Positions 21,601 through 33,998 of a DNA stretch of 54,174 nt are shown here, piece by piece (position 1 is the first letter of the stretch; every line of letters starts with the position of its first letter). Made by a program: the position numbers and the translations under genes. This stretch comes from Chromera velia (Eukaryota; Sar; Chromeraceae): assembly GCA_018398765.1 (NCBI GenBank), contig JAHBMJ010000198.1:1-54174 (forward strand). Reading direction: 5' to 3'. The notes below the pieces were generated by a model, which worked only from the letters and a program-made list of their open reading frames with translations, was not told the DNA's origin and did not search any database.

Positions 21601-24600
21601 ACCACGACGTCTACACGATGGCATTCAACCACTCGCCCTACGTCAAGGACATGTACGACACCGCAGACTTCAAGAAGAGCGGTGGGTAGCCTGAAGGTAA
21701 CAAGCCAGACACTTTCGCTTGCGTGGAGGACAAGGGATCTTTTCTTTCCCCAATTCTTTCTCTCTCTGCTTTTTTGGACGCGCTAAGCATTTTCTATCAA
21801 AGTCACAGAGTGTTTTGGGGGAAAGGTTTCCACGTCCCAGCAATGCACAGAGAGAGAGAAAGAGAGAGAGAGCCTCTGTTGCACTCGTGGGTTTTGGGCT
21901 GTTCTTTTTCTGGGCATGCATGGGGATTGGCGGTTGAATGTCTGCACTGTGAGAAATCCATGGTCCAACTCTTCACTTCACTTTTTTTCTTTTGCGTCCT
22001 ACGCACTTGTACGCATGCAGGATTACGGCAGGGGCAGCCCCGTATGGTACCTGTCGGGTGGACGGCCTTCGAAATTTTTGACGATCAAGGGATGATCAAC
22101 CTGGGCAAGTGGAGACTTCCTGTGCTGAGATCTCCTCCTCATCCTGCGGGGTTCTGGGAAGACCTGAAGCTGGCAGAGAGAGTGGGGACAGAGACCATGA
22201 TGTGCTTGAGGGTGGGGGCAGTTGCGGAAAACGCGCAGGTCTGTTACTCGGTCGGCAGAAGAAAGAATGGCTTTGCTTTTGCTCTTGCCTGCGTTCACAT
22301 GCTGACTCTCTCCAGAATGTCAATTTTGAGCAGGAAGAAAGTCTTTCCAGATTTGTCGGTACTTTTCTTCTCTCCATTCTTGTAGGACGTCTACCATGCG
22401 TATCGCCCTGTGCATTTCTTGCCCTCTTTCTTAGCATTCATTCCTCTTCTGGCGTTGTCCTTGTTCTGTCGCGACATCTTTTGTTTCCACATAAATACAT
22501 GCATGCACACACAGAGGACAGATTTTCTCTATCTGCGCGAACTGTTTGCACACAGTAAGGCCCCTTCTATCTTCTTCTTTTTGCAGGACGTGTGTTGGGA
22601 GTTTGACCCTTCGGACGAACAGGCGTATGAGATCCCGATCTACTGGCACTTCAAACCTCCGAAGAAACTCGAAGGGTACGTGCCCTCTCCTCCAAGAACC
22701 CCCCCAGGCACTCCCCCCCCTCCCCTGATTCCCGGAGGTGTGGGTGTGGACATTCTTGGTCTTTCGTCTCTTCTCCTGCCGAAACAAATGGCAGATTTGG
22801 TACCCGGGGATTCCGATCTAAAGCAAGCGGCACTGTCGGTCGTTGTCCGATTGGCAGATGAGAAGGGGAGGACTCTGAAGCATTCAGCGCTGAAGCCTGC
22901 CCTCCTTGAGGGTGCACCGAAAAAGCAAAAGAAGGGCGAGCCGATCGATGCCGACGACCCGACTGAACTCCTCAAACGTTCACTTCTCGACGGACCCCCA
23001 GGATCACAGGCGACACCTGAGAAAAGGAAAAAGAGCTCGACTCTTCAACGTTCACGGAGCAAGGGGGAGGCAGACGGATGGGGCAAAGACAACTCGGCAG
23101 ACGACGAACTGGACCTTCTCTTTTCTGGGGTGCGTCAGTGTTTCTGTGCATGTGTTTCTCTTAAGAAAGGAGACTAAGGAAATTGGATTTGTCCTGTTCT
23201 TTTGAAGGTAGAGGGGTATTATTCTTTGTCTGCAGAATCTTTTTTTTCTTTTTCAAGGGGTTGGTGGAGGGTCCTTTTGGCATCAGGCAGGAGCGGCATG
23301 CGGTTTGCCTTTGCTCGGACGTGTTGCTGAAGTGCTCTCTGGATCTGCGTCTGTCTTTCCTCTTTTTCTTTGAATCTTTTGCTTCGATCCTCTTTTCTGA
23401 CCTTTTCTTTTGTATGTACGCAGTCAGGAGATATGACGAGACAATCATCCGTGCGGCGTTCTTCCAAGTCTCCCCAGTCGGTTCTCAAACAGAGCAGCGC
23501 AAAGCCGGACGCCACCGTCAATTCCTCAGCAGGCGTGCGAGACTCGAAGAGAAGCAGCAGGTTGGACACATCTGGAGGGAGAGGGTCCACGGATCTGCAG
23601 GCGGATGGAGTGAGTGATGCGGAGGAGGATGAAAACGGAGACGGGGAGACGGAGGGGGAGAGAGAGGAACAACCGACTAGCGAAGACCCGCCTGCTCTTG
23701 ACGTTTTCTTCCCGAAATCCAATGCGGATCCTCCCAAAGCCGTTACGGGGAAGAAGAAAAAGAAATCAGGGAAGTTTGCGTCCTTCCTCCTAGGGTCAGA
23801 GAAAGCCTCCATCAAACCAGCAGGAGACGCTACCTCCCCTACCAATCGACGTCTCGGCCTGCGAAGTTGTCGAGCCGAGACGGCACCAACTCGTCCTACA
23901 GATGCTGAGGGAAATAGATTCAAAAAGAAAGAGGCAAATCCCAAACCTACTCTGGAAGACTTCTTCGGCACGAGTCTCCCTCAAGATGATGCCAAAGTAC
24001 CTCTCTTTGCCACTTTCAAAGACGCTCCGACTGAATTTACAACCTCACACGTTGCCAGGAAAGCGGATGCGGATACACTCCGCCCTCCCCCCCTTCCTCG
24101 CGAGTGCGTCCCATGGCCCCGGGAGGCCTTTTTGGAATTTCGAATTGTTGCGGAATTCGATGAAGAGTCGAAGAAGATGGCAGGCAGTGGGGGGAACTCG
24201 GGGAAGGCTGCGTCGTCCCAAAACAAAAACTCAAGGCAAAGCGCTGCAAATCAGAAAGCAAGGACGATGGAACTTGCGTGGGCGATGTACAAGTGAGTGC
24301 TTGAGTAGTCGCAGGCAAGGGAGGGGTGCGTGGGATGGGCGGGGAGGTTGTGGATGCATGCTTTGGTTCTTGATGGTGTGACGGACTTACATTCCTGCAA
24401 GAAAGAGTTGAGGCTCGCTAAAGAAGGCAAAAAGGCGTGCATCAACCACCCGAATGGGCCTCGAGTGCGTCGGATGATCCTGTCATTCCATTCCGGTACA
24501 GGCAATTAACCCGCAGAGACGAAGCTTTTTCTCGGTCCCACAATTTTTTTTGTTCCTTCCATACAGAGTCACTTGATCTTCGTCATCTCTGAAGAATCGT

Positions 24601-25158
24601 CCTTCCCTTCTTCCCTCTTTTTGTTCGTGCAGAATCCCCGACACAGTCTCAGTGCCCAGCGAGACTGCCAAACTTCCCCTGTCCTACCTCGGCTCTGTCC
24701 CCAAAGGAATGCCCTCTTCCTTCCCGCACCCGACTCTTCCTGTCGAGCTGCTAGGTGTCGATTCGTCGAAGCTCAAACCTCCTCTGAAGGGCCTTCTCTC
24801 TGTGCGGATCTACGACGCCTCAGGAAAATGCAAAGCAGAGAAGGCACGCATCGCAGAGGACGAAAAGAAGAATGACGATCACCCGAAACCTTCTGGAATC
24901 GAGACCCCCCCTCTGCCTATAGCAGAAGAGGAGGAGGAAGAAAAGAAGGAGGAGAAACCGAAAGGACCTGAAGTGCCCCCTGCCGTCGTGTTTGTGGAGA
25001 ATGTCAAGACGCCCAGCCTAGAGCCATACGACCCCCAGACGGACGGATGGGACGTGTATGTGGATGGGGTCAGATTCCCTCCTGACTGCACACTGTGCTG
25101 CCGTGTCAAGGTGAGTGAGTTCGTGCATACATGCGTCTGTGTGTCCGCTCATATGTAT

Positions 25159-25198
<40 letters not shown>

Positions 25199-28100
25199 TG
25201 TCGTCCGTGGAGCGGAGTTCCTGCAGCGTAGGCATCTGTGAGTTCCGCTTCGTTTCTCCGCGTCGGCTCTCACCTGTCTCCGTTCCCTCCGAACCTGATC
25301 CGCAACGTTTTCTTCCTCTAATCTTCTTCGCTCATTCCTCTTCTTCCGGCCTCTTGCTATCCTTCTCGAGAGATCCTGACAGTGATCGCATGTTTGAACA
25401 CAGCGATGGCATGTTTGGAATCCAAGCAGAGAACACAAAAAGAACACAGCGACACGTAGAACAGTAAGCAAGCATATTCTTTTCCTCCTGTGACCGAGGC
25501 TGCATGCGTGCATGCATGCAGGTGCGTGTGGTGACTTCCAACTTCGACCGCGTGATGGGGACCATGGCTGCCCTCTCCACTTTGGACTCCCGTCGGTTCA
25601 TCCACCCGACCTCAGAGCTCCGCATGGAGTATCGCAGAGGGCCCATAGATCCAACAGCCCTCCTCCAAATTAGGGTCGACGTGATCGATGTCGTCGAGGC
25701 ACTCAGATTACATAGGTCGGTGCGTCGGTTGGTTGGTTGGTTGGGTGGGTGGGTAGATACGAGAGGATTGTGTATAGACAGACGACATCAGTGATCAGCG
25801 CCCAGAGGCACCTTTGCATTTTAGTCCGTTTTTACCCTTTTTGACTCCTCCACTCGAAACCTTTCTTCTCTTGTCCAGTTCTCCCGTGACTCTTTTCCGG
25901 GCCCTTTCTTTAATTTACGCCCACTGAATTAAACAAATATGAGGACGGACAGCAAGTCTGCACACGACCGATCAGGACATCCATCAATCATCTCTGTTCG
26001 CTCTCCCTTGTTTTGCCCTGTTATTAATAATGTTTGCAGAGTGCGGCAGCGCAGAGAGGCAAAGAAGAAGAGGAACAACAACCAGCCGGACCCCCTCCCC
26101 CCCTTCCTCCCACTGCCTCAGAACGTGAACAGCCCCGACACGATGAGGACCGTATTCAAAGAAGGGCCCCAGAGCCCCGCCGCCCGCATGGCAGGATTCG
26201 CCCAGATCCCTCTGTTCATAAAGGCTGACGGGGCAGGGTCGATCTCCGGATTCCAATTCTCTTTGAGTGCCCGGAAGGTCACTGGAGGGGAGGATATTGT
26301 CGTCAGAGAGCCCGTGACAACCCCTGGAGATACAGATTTCCGTCTGAACCAAGGCAACTTCCAGATCGACCTTTCCATGACCCCCTACCCTGTCTTCTCA
26401 GAAATCTGCAAATCCTGCAGGGTGGACTGTCTGCAGAACACACACAAGGTCAGTCAGTCAGTCAGCTGGGGGGGTGGGGGGTGGTCAGACAGAAGTACAT
26501 GGCTGGGTGGGGGTGTCTGGACGGCCCATTTTGTTTCTTCCTCAGAGAACCTCTTGGTTTGCCGGCTGAATGGGTGTGATTTTTTTTTCTGACATGGACT
26601 TTTTTTCTTCGGCTCTGTACGTGCAGCTTGCTCATAGACAGATTTGGTAAAAGAAACTAAGAGGGATGAGGGGGGGGGGGGGAGAGACGACAAAGAAAGA
26701 GAGAAGAGTAGCGATACAAAGAAGGGAACAAGTGAACAAAAACAGAAAGAAAGAATTGCATGGACCGACATCTTCGACTTTTGAGTCAGATGTTGCATGG
26801 GCACTTCTTTTCATGTCCGCCCGCCGCCTTCTTTGCTTTTCCCGCTTCTTTGTCGTTCCCTTTTGCAACCTCTTCTGGCGTCTGTGTTGTAATGTACCCA
26901 CAGACGTACAGCCATGCAGAAGAAGAAGAGCCTCTTATAGTCCACCTCGCTTCAAAACCCCTTGCAGGTTCCCCTGGGCTCTGTCCTCCTCCGAATCCTC
27001 CCAGCACCCCGCAGCAGGGACGGATTGAAGTCCCTCTCCAGGTCCAATGTGCCACAGACGGAGTGGGAGCGTCTGGGCCTGCAGGTGCCTGCACCGAAGT
27101 ACGAGGACGGAGTGTATGACACTTACTACTGCCTGCCTTCCGCCAAGCAACGACAGCTCCTCAACAGACTGGAGCCCAGGCTGCGGGCTGTGTTGTACAG
27201 AGACGCGCTGATCAAGCAGAGACAGGAGGAGGGGGGGCCGAGCGCTGGACAGTCGATGGGGGAGCAGGCCATCGAGGCCTGGTTCAGAGGAAGTAGGCAG
27301 CAGATCTTTGGACAGGCAGAGGGGGGAACGAGAGAAGGGGCAGGAGGGGGAGGGGGGGTGGAGGCGCACAAACTGTCACGGCAAAGTGCTGCAGACGCAC
27401 TGCCCTTGAGGGAACGGATCGTGCGCTTGATGGCACAGGTCAGCTGGGCAGCAGAAAAGGGTGAGGGAAGTGACATTACGGCTCGCAAGTTGTTTGTATG
27501 TATGTGTCTTTTTTTGGACATGTTCATGAGTGTACATACGTACTTACGCGCACCTGTGGGTACACATGCGTACAAAAAAAAGGTTCCCTCCATTCATCCA
27601 TTTGTCGTGCAGGTCGGATCTCCCTTCTCCGGTCCTGTGTCCGACGACCTTCTCCTCAAATGGGTCGCCGTTCAGTTTGGCGCAATCGAGTCTCCTGCTG
27701 TTCGCCTCCTCGACTTTAATCGGGTGCTTGCCTACAGGTCTGTCTGGTTGTTCGTTTGTCTTCCTGGCGCTTCGAAAGAAAGGAAACAAAGAAGAAAATA
27801 TACACCGATACAGTCTGGCTGCTTCGGTGGCTCTCAGAACGGAGGGGAGGAGAAGTGGCTGGCTGCTGAAGCTGAGAAGAAATTTCCCTGCCCGGACGGA
27901 GACATGCTCTGAAGAGACCCTCAGAGGAAGTTCGTAGACGTTTTTTTTTTCTTGATCTTATCATGAGTGAGAGCCGTCTCATTCGCGACAAATTTGCCTC
28001 TCTCCCTCTCCCTCTCCCTCCAAATGTGTATTCATGAATCCATCTTCATTCTATTTCTCCCTTCTTTCTCCTCGATCCCCTCTCTTCCTTCTTTTCAGCA

Positions 28101-28445
28101 TCGACGACGGCTTCAGGACGTGCGTAGACGCCCTTCATCAGGCAAAGCGAGACGGGGCCTACGCAGTGTCGCAATGCGTATACCCTCCTGGGGGGCTCTA
28201 CAGGGTCAGTCAGTTGGTCGATCGAGGCTGTACTTCTTTTGTTTCGACCCATGGTTCACTAAAGCACCATTCTCTGAGGGTGGATGCAGGGAAAGGCAGG
28301 GAGAAAGAAATATACAAAAGAATGGGAAAAGCAACCAGCAAAAGGTGAAGCGAGGGAGAAAAGGCGAAGAAAAGTTTGCTGGTCCTGTCTTTGCCTCTGT
28401 GTGTGTGTGCGCAAAAGAGAGAGAGAGAGAGAGAATGTATATGTG

Positions 28446-28500
<55 letters not shown>

Positions 28501-30255
28501 ACCCCCCCTGTGACAGACGACGCGTACGTGACCACCTCAAGGGACTGGAGTTCCCACGCGCGCTCTCCCCTCTTCCACCAGCAATTCCGCAACCACACGC
28601 CTCACCGTGTGTCTCCAAGGACTGTGCTCGTCTTTGAAGCTCTTCTCTGTGATACCTCCATGAAGGCTGACGCTCCGTTCAAGGCCGTCTCTAAGGTCGG
28701 GTGGACTGTGTTGCCTCTCTTTGATGCGGATGGGTACTTCGTCTCCGGCTTCACGCAACTTCCTCTCTTCTCGGGCCCTGTGAATCTTCAGCTTTTGGGA
28801 GACTTGGAGAGTTCCTCAACTGCAAGTCAGACGGCGTGGAGCGTCCTGGAAGACTGGAAGGACACGGGGAAAGTCAAGTTGGAAGGCCAAACGTCAGCAT
28901 GCATCGATTTATTTTGTCGGTCAGAAAGGTATGAGGGAGAACGCAGCGTCTCAAGGTCTTACAGACAAATGAGCGAAAGAAACGTTTTGTGTCACTATCT
29001 TGAGCAATAGATTTGTTCCTTTAGTTTTTTTCGCAGCTTTTTTTTTCCTCCGACGTTTCTTTCCTTTCCTTTGGTTCCGATTTCTTTCCTCTTTTTCGAA
29101 CGCAGTCTAGCTCGGTCTATTTCTTTTTACAGCAACCAAGACGGAGAGAGGTCTCCTTAGACCGTCAGAGTGAGAAGGGAAGTAGAGAGATACAAGGTTG
29201 ACAGAGGTATGGGACTGTGAATGATTGGAGTGCATTTGGATGTCCTGCAGGTCCATTTTCGTTCGTCACTGCGATGCACAACGACAGGAACAGTTCACCG
29301 ACAAGCCCCGCTTAGAGGACGCAGACACGTCCCTACTTCCCGAGAGCAATCTGTCCAAGTACCTGTACAGTGAGAAGAAGCTCAGCGGAAAGATGATGCA
29401 GCAGGTCTCTCTCTTCTCTTCTCTCAGTCAGAAATGAAGTTCGATTGACAGACAGACACGTGCTTGGCTGATTCATGTGTGGCGTCAATTTGGTGGAGGG
29501 GAGTGTACACGGAAAGAAAATGGATGTCGCAAAATTTGACAGCACCGCAGCTTTGCAGGAATGAGCAATGAGTGGAAAGGAACATGACAGACAGTACAAG
29601 GGCAACAGTGATGCGGAGACCCAGAAAGAGAGACAAAATGCCAAGAATGACATCTAGTGCAGTCGTGACATCCCTTCGGCCTCTTCATTCCCGCGCCTGC
29701 GCTTCTTTGCCCCTCTCTGTTGATCGCCACTCTGAATGATTGTCTGTGCAGTCCTGTCTGCATTTGTGTCTTGGTTTGTTTGTATGTTTGTCGCTGCAGC
29801 TGGTACCGAAGAACAAAAGTCATATCGATGTCGAAAACTTTGTCAATGGAATGGTCTCAAAGGTCAGTGGAGTGAGTCGCTGAAAAATCGTTTTTCTCTC
29901 CAACTGCTTTTCTGTTCGAAGGCCCTGCATTGTGCGTCGAGCTTTTGTGGTGATTTTGTCAGTCGGTCGTCCCCCCCCCCCCCCNNCCCCCCCCCTCTCT
30001 CTTTCTTTTTTTCTTTCTTGCTTGCTTCTGTGCTAGCTTCCATGTCTTTTCGCGACGGGTCGATTTTGAATGATTGCGGCTAGAGTTTTGATGGCACATT
30101 ACATTTGTTTTGCTTTGTCTTCGATGTACCGCTCGTATAGACCTTCCCTATCTGTTCTCGCCGTTTTGGGGGGTTTGCTTCACATACTATACCAAATTTT
30201 CGCTTACTTCTTTCATTCTGTGCAGTACACGCAAATACCTTTGCACTCTCGGTAG
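13846..30255 (+). CDS. Giant CCDC17-like coiled-coil protein, 31 exons
   Basis: Exons: 13846-13922, 14057-14129, 14496-14543, 14747-14857, 15144-15179, 15502-15572, 15820-15919, 16260-16294, 16524-16699, 17004-17047, 17347-17519, 18085-18126, 18409-18651, 19010-19676, 20118-20243, 20601-20651, 21044-21150, 21410-21681, 22021-22238, 22587-23129, 23424-24292, 24633-25110, 25522-25715, 26040-26448, 26968-27438, 27613-27737, 28099-28204, 28501-28892, 29251-29404, 29800-29862, 30226-30255. All phases match: 6504 nt, 2167 aa. Residues 1 to about 400 are charged coiled coil; then comes a Pro-rich and basic linker. From about residue 692 the pattern YDPKEGVYIYFDMLVNLP, later GWTAFEIFDDQGMINLGKWR, resembles the conserved C-terminal part of CCDC17, a human protein of about 620 aa of unknown mechanism. 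After a low-complexity linker (about 930-1300), related segments recur: VPLGSVLLRIL and GWTVLPLFDADGYFVSGF (about 2015). The homology is from memory of the family pattern. A ciliary or cytoskeletal role is inference. Confidence 0.72.
14461..14487 (+). repeat. (TC)n at an intron 3' end
   Basis: A run of TC dinucleotides forms the polypyrimidine tract of the acceptor at 14495 in intron 2 of the CCDC17-like gene. Confidence 0.9.
17101..17133 (+). repeat. (GA)n microsatellite in intron 10
   Basis: A simple GA run inside the intron 17048-17346 of the CCDC17-like gene. Confidence 0.9.
18652..18687 (+). repeat. (TC)n at intron 13 donor
   Basis: TC repeat beginning directly at the 5' splice site of intron 13 (donor GTCTCTCT), so the microsatellite makes up the donor context. 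Confidence 0.85.
18735..18965 (+). repeat. 39-bp minisatellite in intron 13
   Basis: Six imperfect copies of a 39-bp unit containing ttcggcacacacgtacat and atgtatgtttt. Because 39 is a multiple of three, the array stays open in the frame of the next exon and would encode repeated VFGTHVHMYVFSF-like 13-mers if retained. It lies inside the 358-nt intron between exons 13 and 14, whose flanking splice sites and phases are otherwise consistent. Confidence 0.85.
25159..25197 (+). repeat. (TG)n microsatellite in intron 22
   Basis: TG dinucleotide run about 50 bp after the GTGAGT donor at 25111 in the CCDC17-like gene. Confidence 0.9.
28416..28497 (+). repeat. (GA)n-(TA)n-(TG)n at intron 27 acceptor
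   Basis: Compound microsatellite whose TG run ends directly in the CAG acceptor at 28498-28500. The acceptor therefore lacks a normal polypyrimidine tract and uses an alternating TG tract instead. Confidence 0.9.
29971..29995. other. Assembly gap in a C homopolymer
   Basis: Two N bases (29985-29986) within a C run, inside intron 30 of the CCDC17-like gene. The true length of this tract is unknown, but the coding sequence is not affected. Confidence 0.95.
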
Positions 30256-30957
30256 CTGAATTGAGAGCTAGATTGAGACACAGGTAATACAAGTCCGGGC
30301 TAAAACTTACCAAAAAGTGTTTGAACATTGCTTTGCCTTAGAACTGTGATAAACTCGTTTTTTTAAATGTATCACTGGCAATCAAAAATAACAATTTTAG
30401 TAACAGTTAAAATAAATTGAAAAACTAGATTGAAAAACTTGAATATTGAAAACATATTTGTATATATATCTTTTTTTTTTTTGTATTGACACAGTTACTT
30501 TAACTTACTTTAGGCTGAGTTAGTAGTCAGAGTTACAGTAATATAAACTATTAGTTTTAATTTTTTTATTTAATATATTGCTGGGAAGTATAGCTAGAAG
30601 CATGCTAGAAGCATAGACTGATTCGTTCTTGAGTTTCTAGGTTTCTGTATGTGTTTTCTCCTATGATCTCCTGTGGGGAGGACTGGCTGATCCTAGCGAT
30701 TCCTATGGCTGATCCTAGTGCCCTGACTGACTTGTGTGACAATGTGTGTAACGCTGGAAGTTCAGAAAATGACAGAAATGAACGGACGGCGATAACATAT
30801 GATAATGATATGATGATGGGATACAATATAGGATACATATACATACATTTGGGACTACATATATTAAAAACGTAAACATCCATACTAAGTCACAGTCATA
30901 CAGTCTAATGTAAGTATCGCGTCATTTATATAGTCATTCAATGGCATAAGCAATTCC
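30256..30957. other. Convergent intergenic region
   Basis: AT-rich DNA between two convergent genes, the CCDC17-like gene (+) and the large ankyrin gene (-). It should hold both 3' UTRs and polyadenylation signals. A T10 run lies near 30470. A short open frame at 30651-30875 has no recognisable features. No gene is called. Confidence 0.5.
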
Positions 30958-33421
30958 TTAAACAAAACCTAGAACGTTGTCTGAACACAATCGAGCAATG
31001 TGAGCAGGGAGAATAGCCTTTCTGCTCTTGACCATTTGTCCTTCGGTTTGAGTCAGTACTGCTCCTCTACCGATGAGACGTTGAACAAGGTCCCACTGTT
31101 TTCTGTTGAAAGCCGCAAAGAGGGGAGTCTGCAGACGAGGAAAGCATGCTTGAATGTTGTTCCGTCTGTTCACATCTACTCCCCTCTGCAGTAATACGTT
31201 CACTCCCTGATCCCACCCCTTCTTGATCGCAACAACCAACGGAGAAAATTCAAAACGCCCTCTCCACGTCCCGAGGCTCCATCGCCTCTTCCAAGGGGAT
31301 CTCTCTGATGATCTCGAGGAGGAGGGGGCCCCTCGCCCTCTCAAAAGAGATCAACTCAGCCAACCAAGAACAACCGGATAGAAGACGAAGACGGGAACCA
31401 CGGAAAGAATTCCAACAAGAGATACTACCTGAAGGCAGTGAATCTTCACCGCTCCCTGTCTCTCTCCCCCCCTTCTCTCTCAACAATCCTATTACCCTGA
31501 GGGTGTCCCACATTTCAGAAGAGCTTGCAATCTCTCGCTCCATCGCCACCTGTAGAGGTGACATTTGTCTCTCCAGACGCTGACCAACGCGCATCCCCAC
31601 CTGATCGCGCAGCCCTACCTGATTTGGATCTGCACCCCACTGAAGCAACAGAGACACCAACTCAAAATCAGCACGCGCAGCAGCCTCCACCAAGGGCACG
31701 CGCCAACGGCCCCCCTTCCCCTTCCCACCCCCGACTGCTAACCCCTTTTCAAGAAGAAACTTCGACATACACACATTCACACCCTCAGGCATACACCGTC
31801 TGCACACGACGGATAACAGACCATGTCCGTCCTGACTTATCATATTCCAATCCCCTCCTGCATCTGCAAGTGCCTGCAGCAGCTCAATTCCCTTTTTCGC
31901 ATCAATCTTCTTCGCGTGCACTGCCCCAATCACTGTTCTCATCGCACCCGCGTTCGGATTTGCCCCCCCTCTCTCACAGAAAAGAGAAAGGAGCTCAGCA
32001 TCGGATTCCTTTATTTGACATGCCAGCAACAGAGGTGACACTTCGCAAAGGGAGACGGCGCCTTGGCAGGCGGGATCGGGGGGGAGGGACAAGGAACATC
32101 GAGCTCCGTTCTGGAGCAACACAATCGCTAGGCTTTTTGAAGGCGGTATGACCGCCAGGAGGCACGCGCCCATCGCCACCTGCAGGACAGTGTAGGCAGC
32201 CCCCCCCCAGACTATCACTTCATTCGGATCGGCTTTCCATCGAATCAGAAGGGAAACTATAGATTCGGAACGCCCTCTAAGAGCCTCAAACATGGGGGAC
32301 TTGCTAGTCCTGCCCGGTCTCTTCACTTTCATGGGACTCACACCCAGCTGCAGAAGCTTTTCGACACTCTGTTCCATTCCGAGAGTGCACGCAAGGGACA
32401 GAGGCGTGTGGCCGTCTCTGCGCACTGCATTCAAGTCAACACCCTCGAGCAGTGAAAGCTCTTCGAGGATAGCCGCACACTCGGCATCTTTCGGGGCAAA
32501 GAACCTTCTGGCGGCCTCCTCTACTGGAAGTGGACATTGAAACACACCGAAAGGCAAACGGAGCCCTTCCCCCCCCCCTTCAACCCGACCCCCCTCTTCC
32601 ACCAAGATTCTCACCACCTGAACGTCTCGGTTCTCACACGCAGCACCAAGTGCCGTGACTTGCCCCGGAGCGCACCCCGGCCTTTCCCAGTCAAAACATC
32701 CCGCAGCTTTGGATGCTCTTGCGAGACTGCGAAGGAGGGAAAGACCTGTCTCATGTATCTTTTCTTCATCCGCATCTCTGTAAAGGTCTTCAACGAGGTT
32801 CAGAAGCGGAGTTCCTGGACGACTGCACCTGAATTCACCCAATTCCCCAAATCCCTCTATCCGACGGTGCCAGCGGCCAACGTCCACAGGGGCCCCTGCC
32901 TCAAGAAGGACCTGTGCCAAATCGTACCTCCCTACTTCAATCACCTTTTCAATCAGCGGGTCGAAGATCTCGAAGGTGTCTTCGCTGGACCTCCACGAAT
33001 CGACCCGAACAATTCCACGTTTGATCATTTCGGTAAATTGTGTCGTAGTAACGGTCTCAGGAGCCCTGTCTGACAGCTCAAACCAACTGGGCGTTGTCCC
33101 CCTCTCCATCAAAAAGGCAACACACTTTACGGACCCTGGGTTTCTCTCTACCGCCCGTCTGAGGAGAAAGGGATAGCGTTTCGACACTCCATCCAGAGCC
33201 AGCACCTGCTGCAGTGCTTTCACATCATCTCGTTCAAAACATCCATCCATGAACCGCCAGACCTCCTCCCTTTCGGAAATAGAGGAGAAGCATGAGCACA
33301 CACTGCCAAACCCAAAAACGGTGGTGTCGTCTCTCAGAGAGAGAAGTTTCTTCGACACCGAGGTTAGTTTCCAGAAGCGACGGAGACCAGGATCCCACTT
33401 GCAACCAGAACACCCACACAA
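30958..33421 (-). CDS. Large ankyrin-repeat protein with one frameshift
   Basis: A minus-strand frame runs from ATG at 33421 to a TGA at 31250 (723 codons) with no intron. Ankyrin-type repeats are visible throughout: VTALGAACENRDVQVVRILV, RRDGHTPLSLACTLGMEQSV with EKLLQLGVSP, and PLVEAAARADFELVSLLLQW with GADPNQV. At a T4 run (AAAA at 31252-31255 on the plus strand) the frame breaks, and the next frame continues at once with FSPLVVAIKKGWDQGVNVLL, another ankyrin repeat, to a stop at 30958. Dropping one T would give about 820 aa. Either the assembly has a 1-nt error or the gene is newly broken. Ankyrin arrays bind proteins and the partner is unknown. It is divergent from the IQ-motif gene with about 580 bp between starts, and resembles the small ankyrin gene at 1007-2358. 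Confidence 0.82.
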
Positions 33422-33998
33422 TCAACCTCACTTGCTGCCCGACTCATTTTTTTCTATCGAATCAATAGTATCGATAGAGACGTGCAGAAAAAGAAGCGAT
33501 TGCCAGACAGAGGAATGTCTTCTGTCAGACTGAGAAGGTTCGCGCAAAGTCTTTTCAAGCTTGAGCCTGGTTTGTGCGGACGGGGCAGAAAGCAGACAAG
33601 CCGGATGACTATGGATCACTCCATGGAGAAGGAAAGTCAGAACTTGGAAGGAGCTAGAAGGCAGGATCGGTGCAACATTCGATGATCACTGATGATCACT
33701 GCATATCACTGCATGCCTCATAGCCAGCCGCGCGTGCAATTTCTGTGCTCTAGTGATGCATGCGCAATAAGTCGCACGCCACTGCGGGGGCGCAAACCGC
33801 GCGATCCTTTCCGCAACCCCCCTGTATGCAGGCTGCCTGACAGTGCCTGTATACGTATACATATGCGTCAGAAATCTTCCACAAGACTGCCATAGAAGGA
33901 TGTCAGAGCGGGGGGATTGATGGTGCACTTCCTCAGTGAGCGTCTGTGCTGCTGAAAGCGCGGGGGAACATCACATCCTGTGTGGTGCGTTCACGGCC
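33422..33998. promoter_or_regulatory. Divergent promoter region, ankyrin and IQ genes
   Basis: A 577-bp spacer between two divergent start codons. It contains a short direct repeat cluster gatgatcact / gatgatcact / gcatatcact at about 33681-33712 and a TATCGAT-rich patch near 33458-33480. Promoter function is inferred from position. Confidence 0.45.

Noticed and set aside
31525-33073. Plus-strand frames opposite the large ankyrin gene
   Set aside because: They are shadows of the minus-strand ankyrin frame, which has clear repeats and is far longer.
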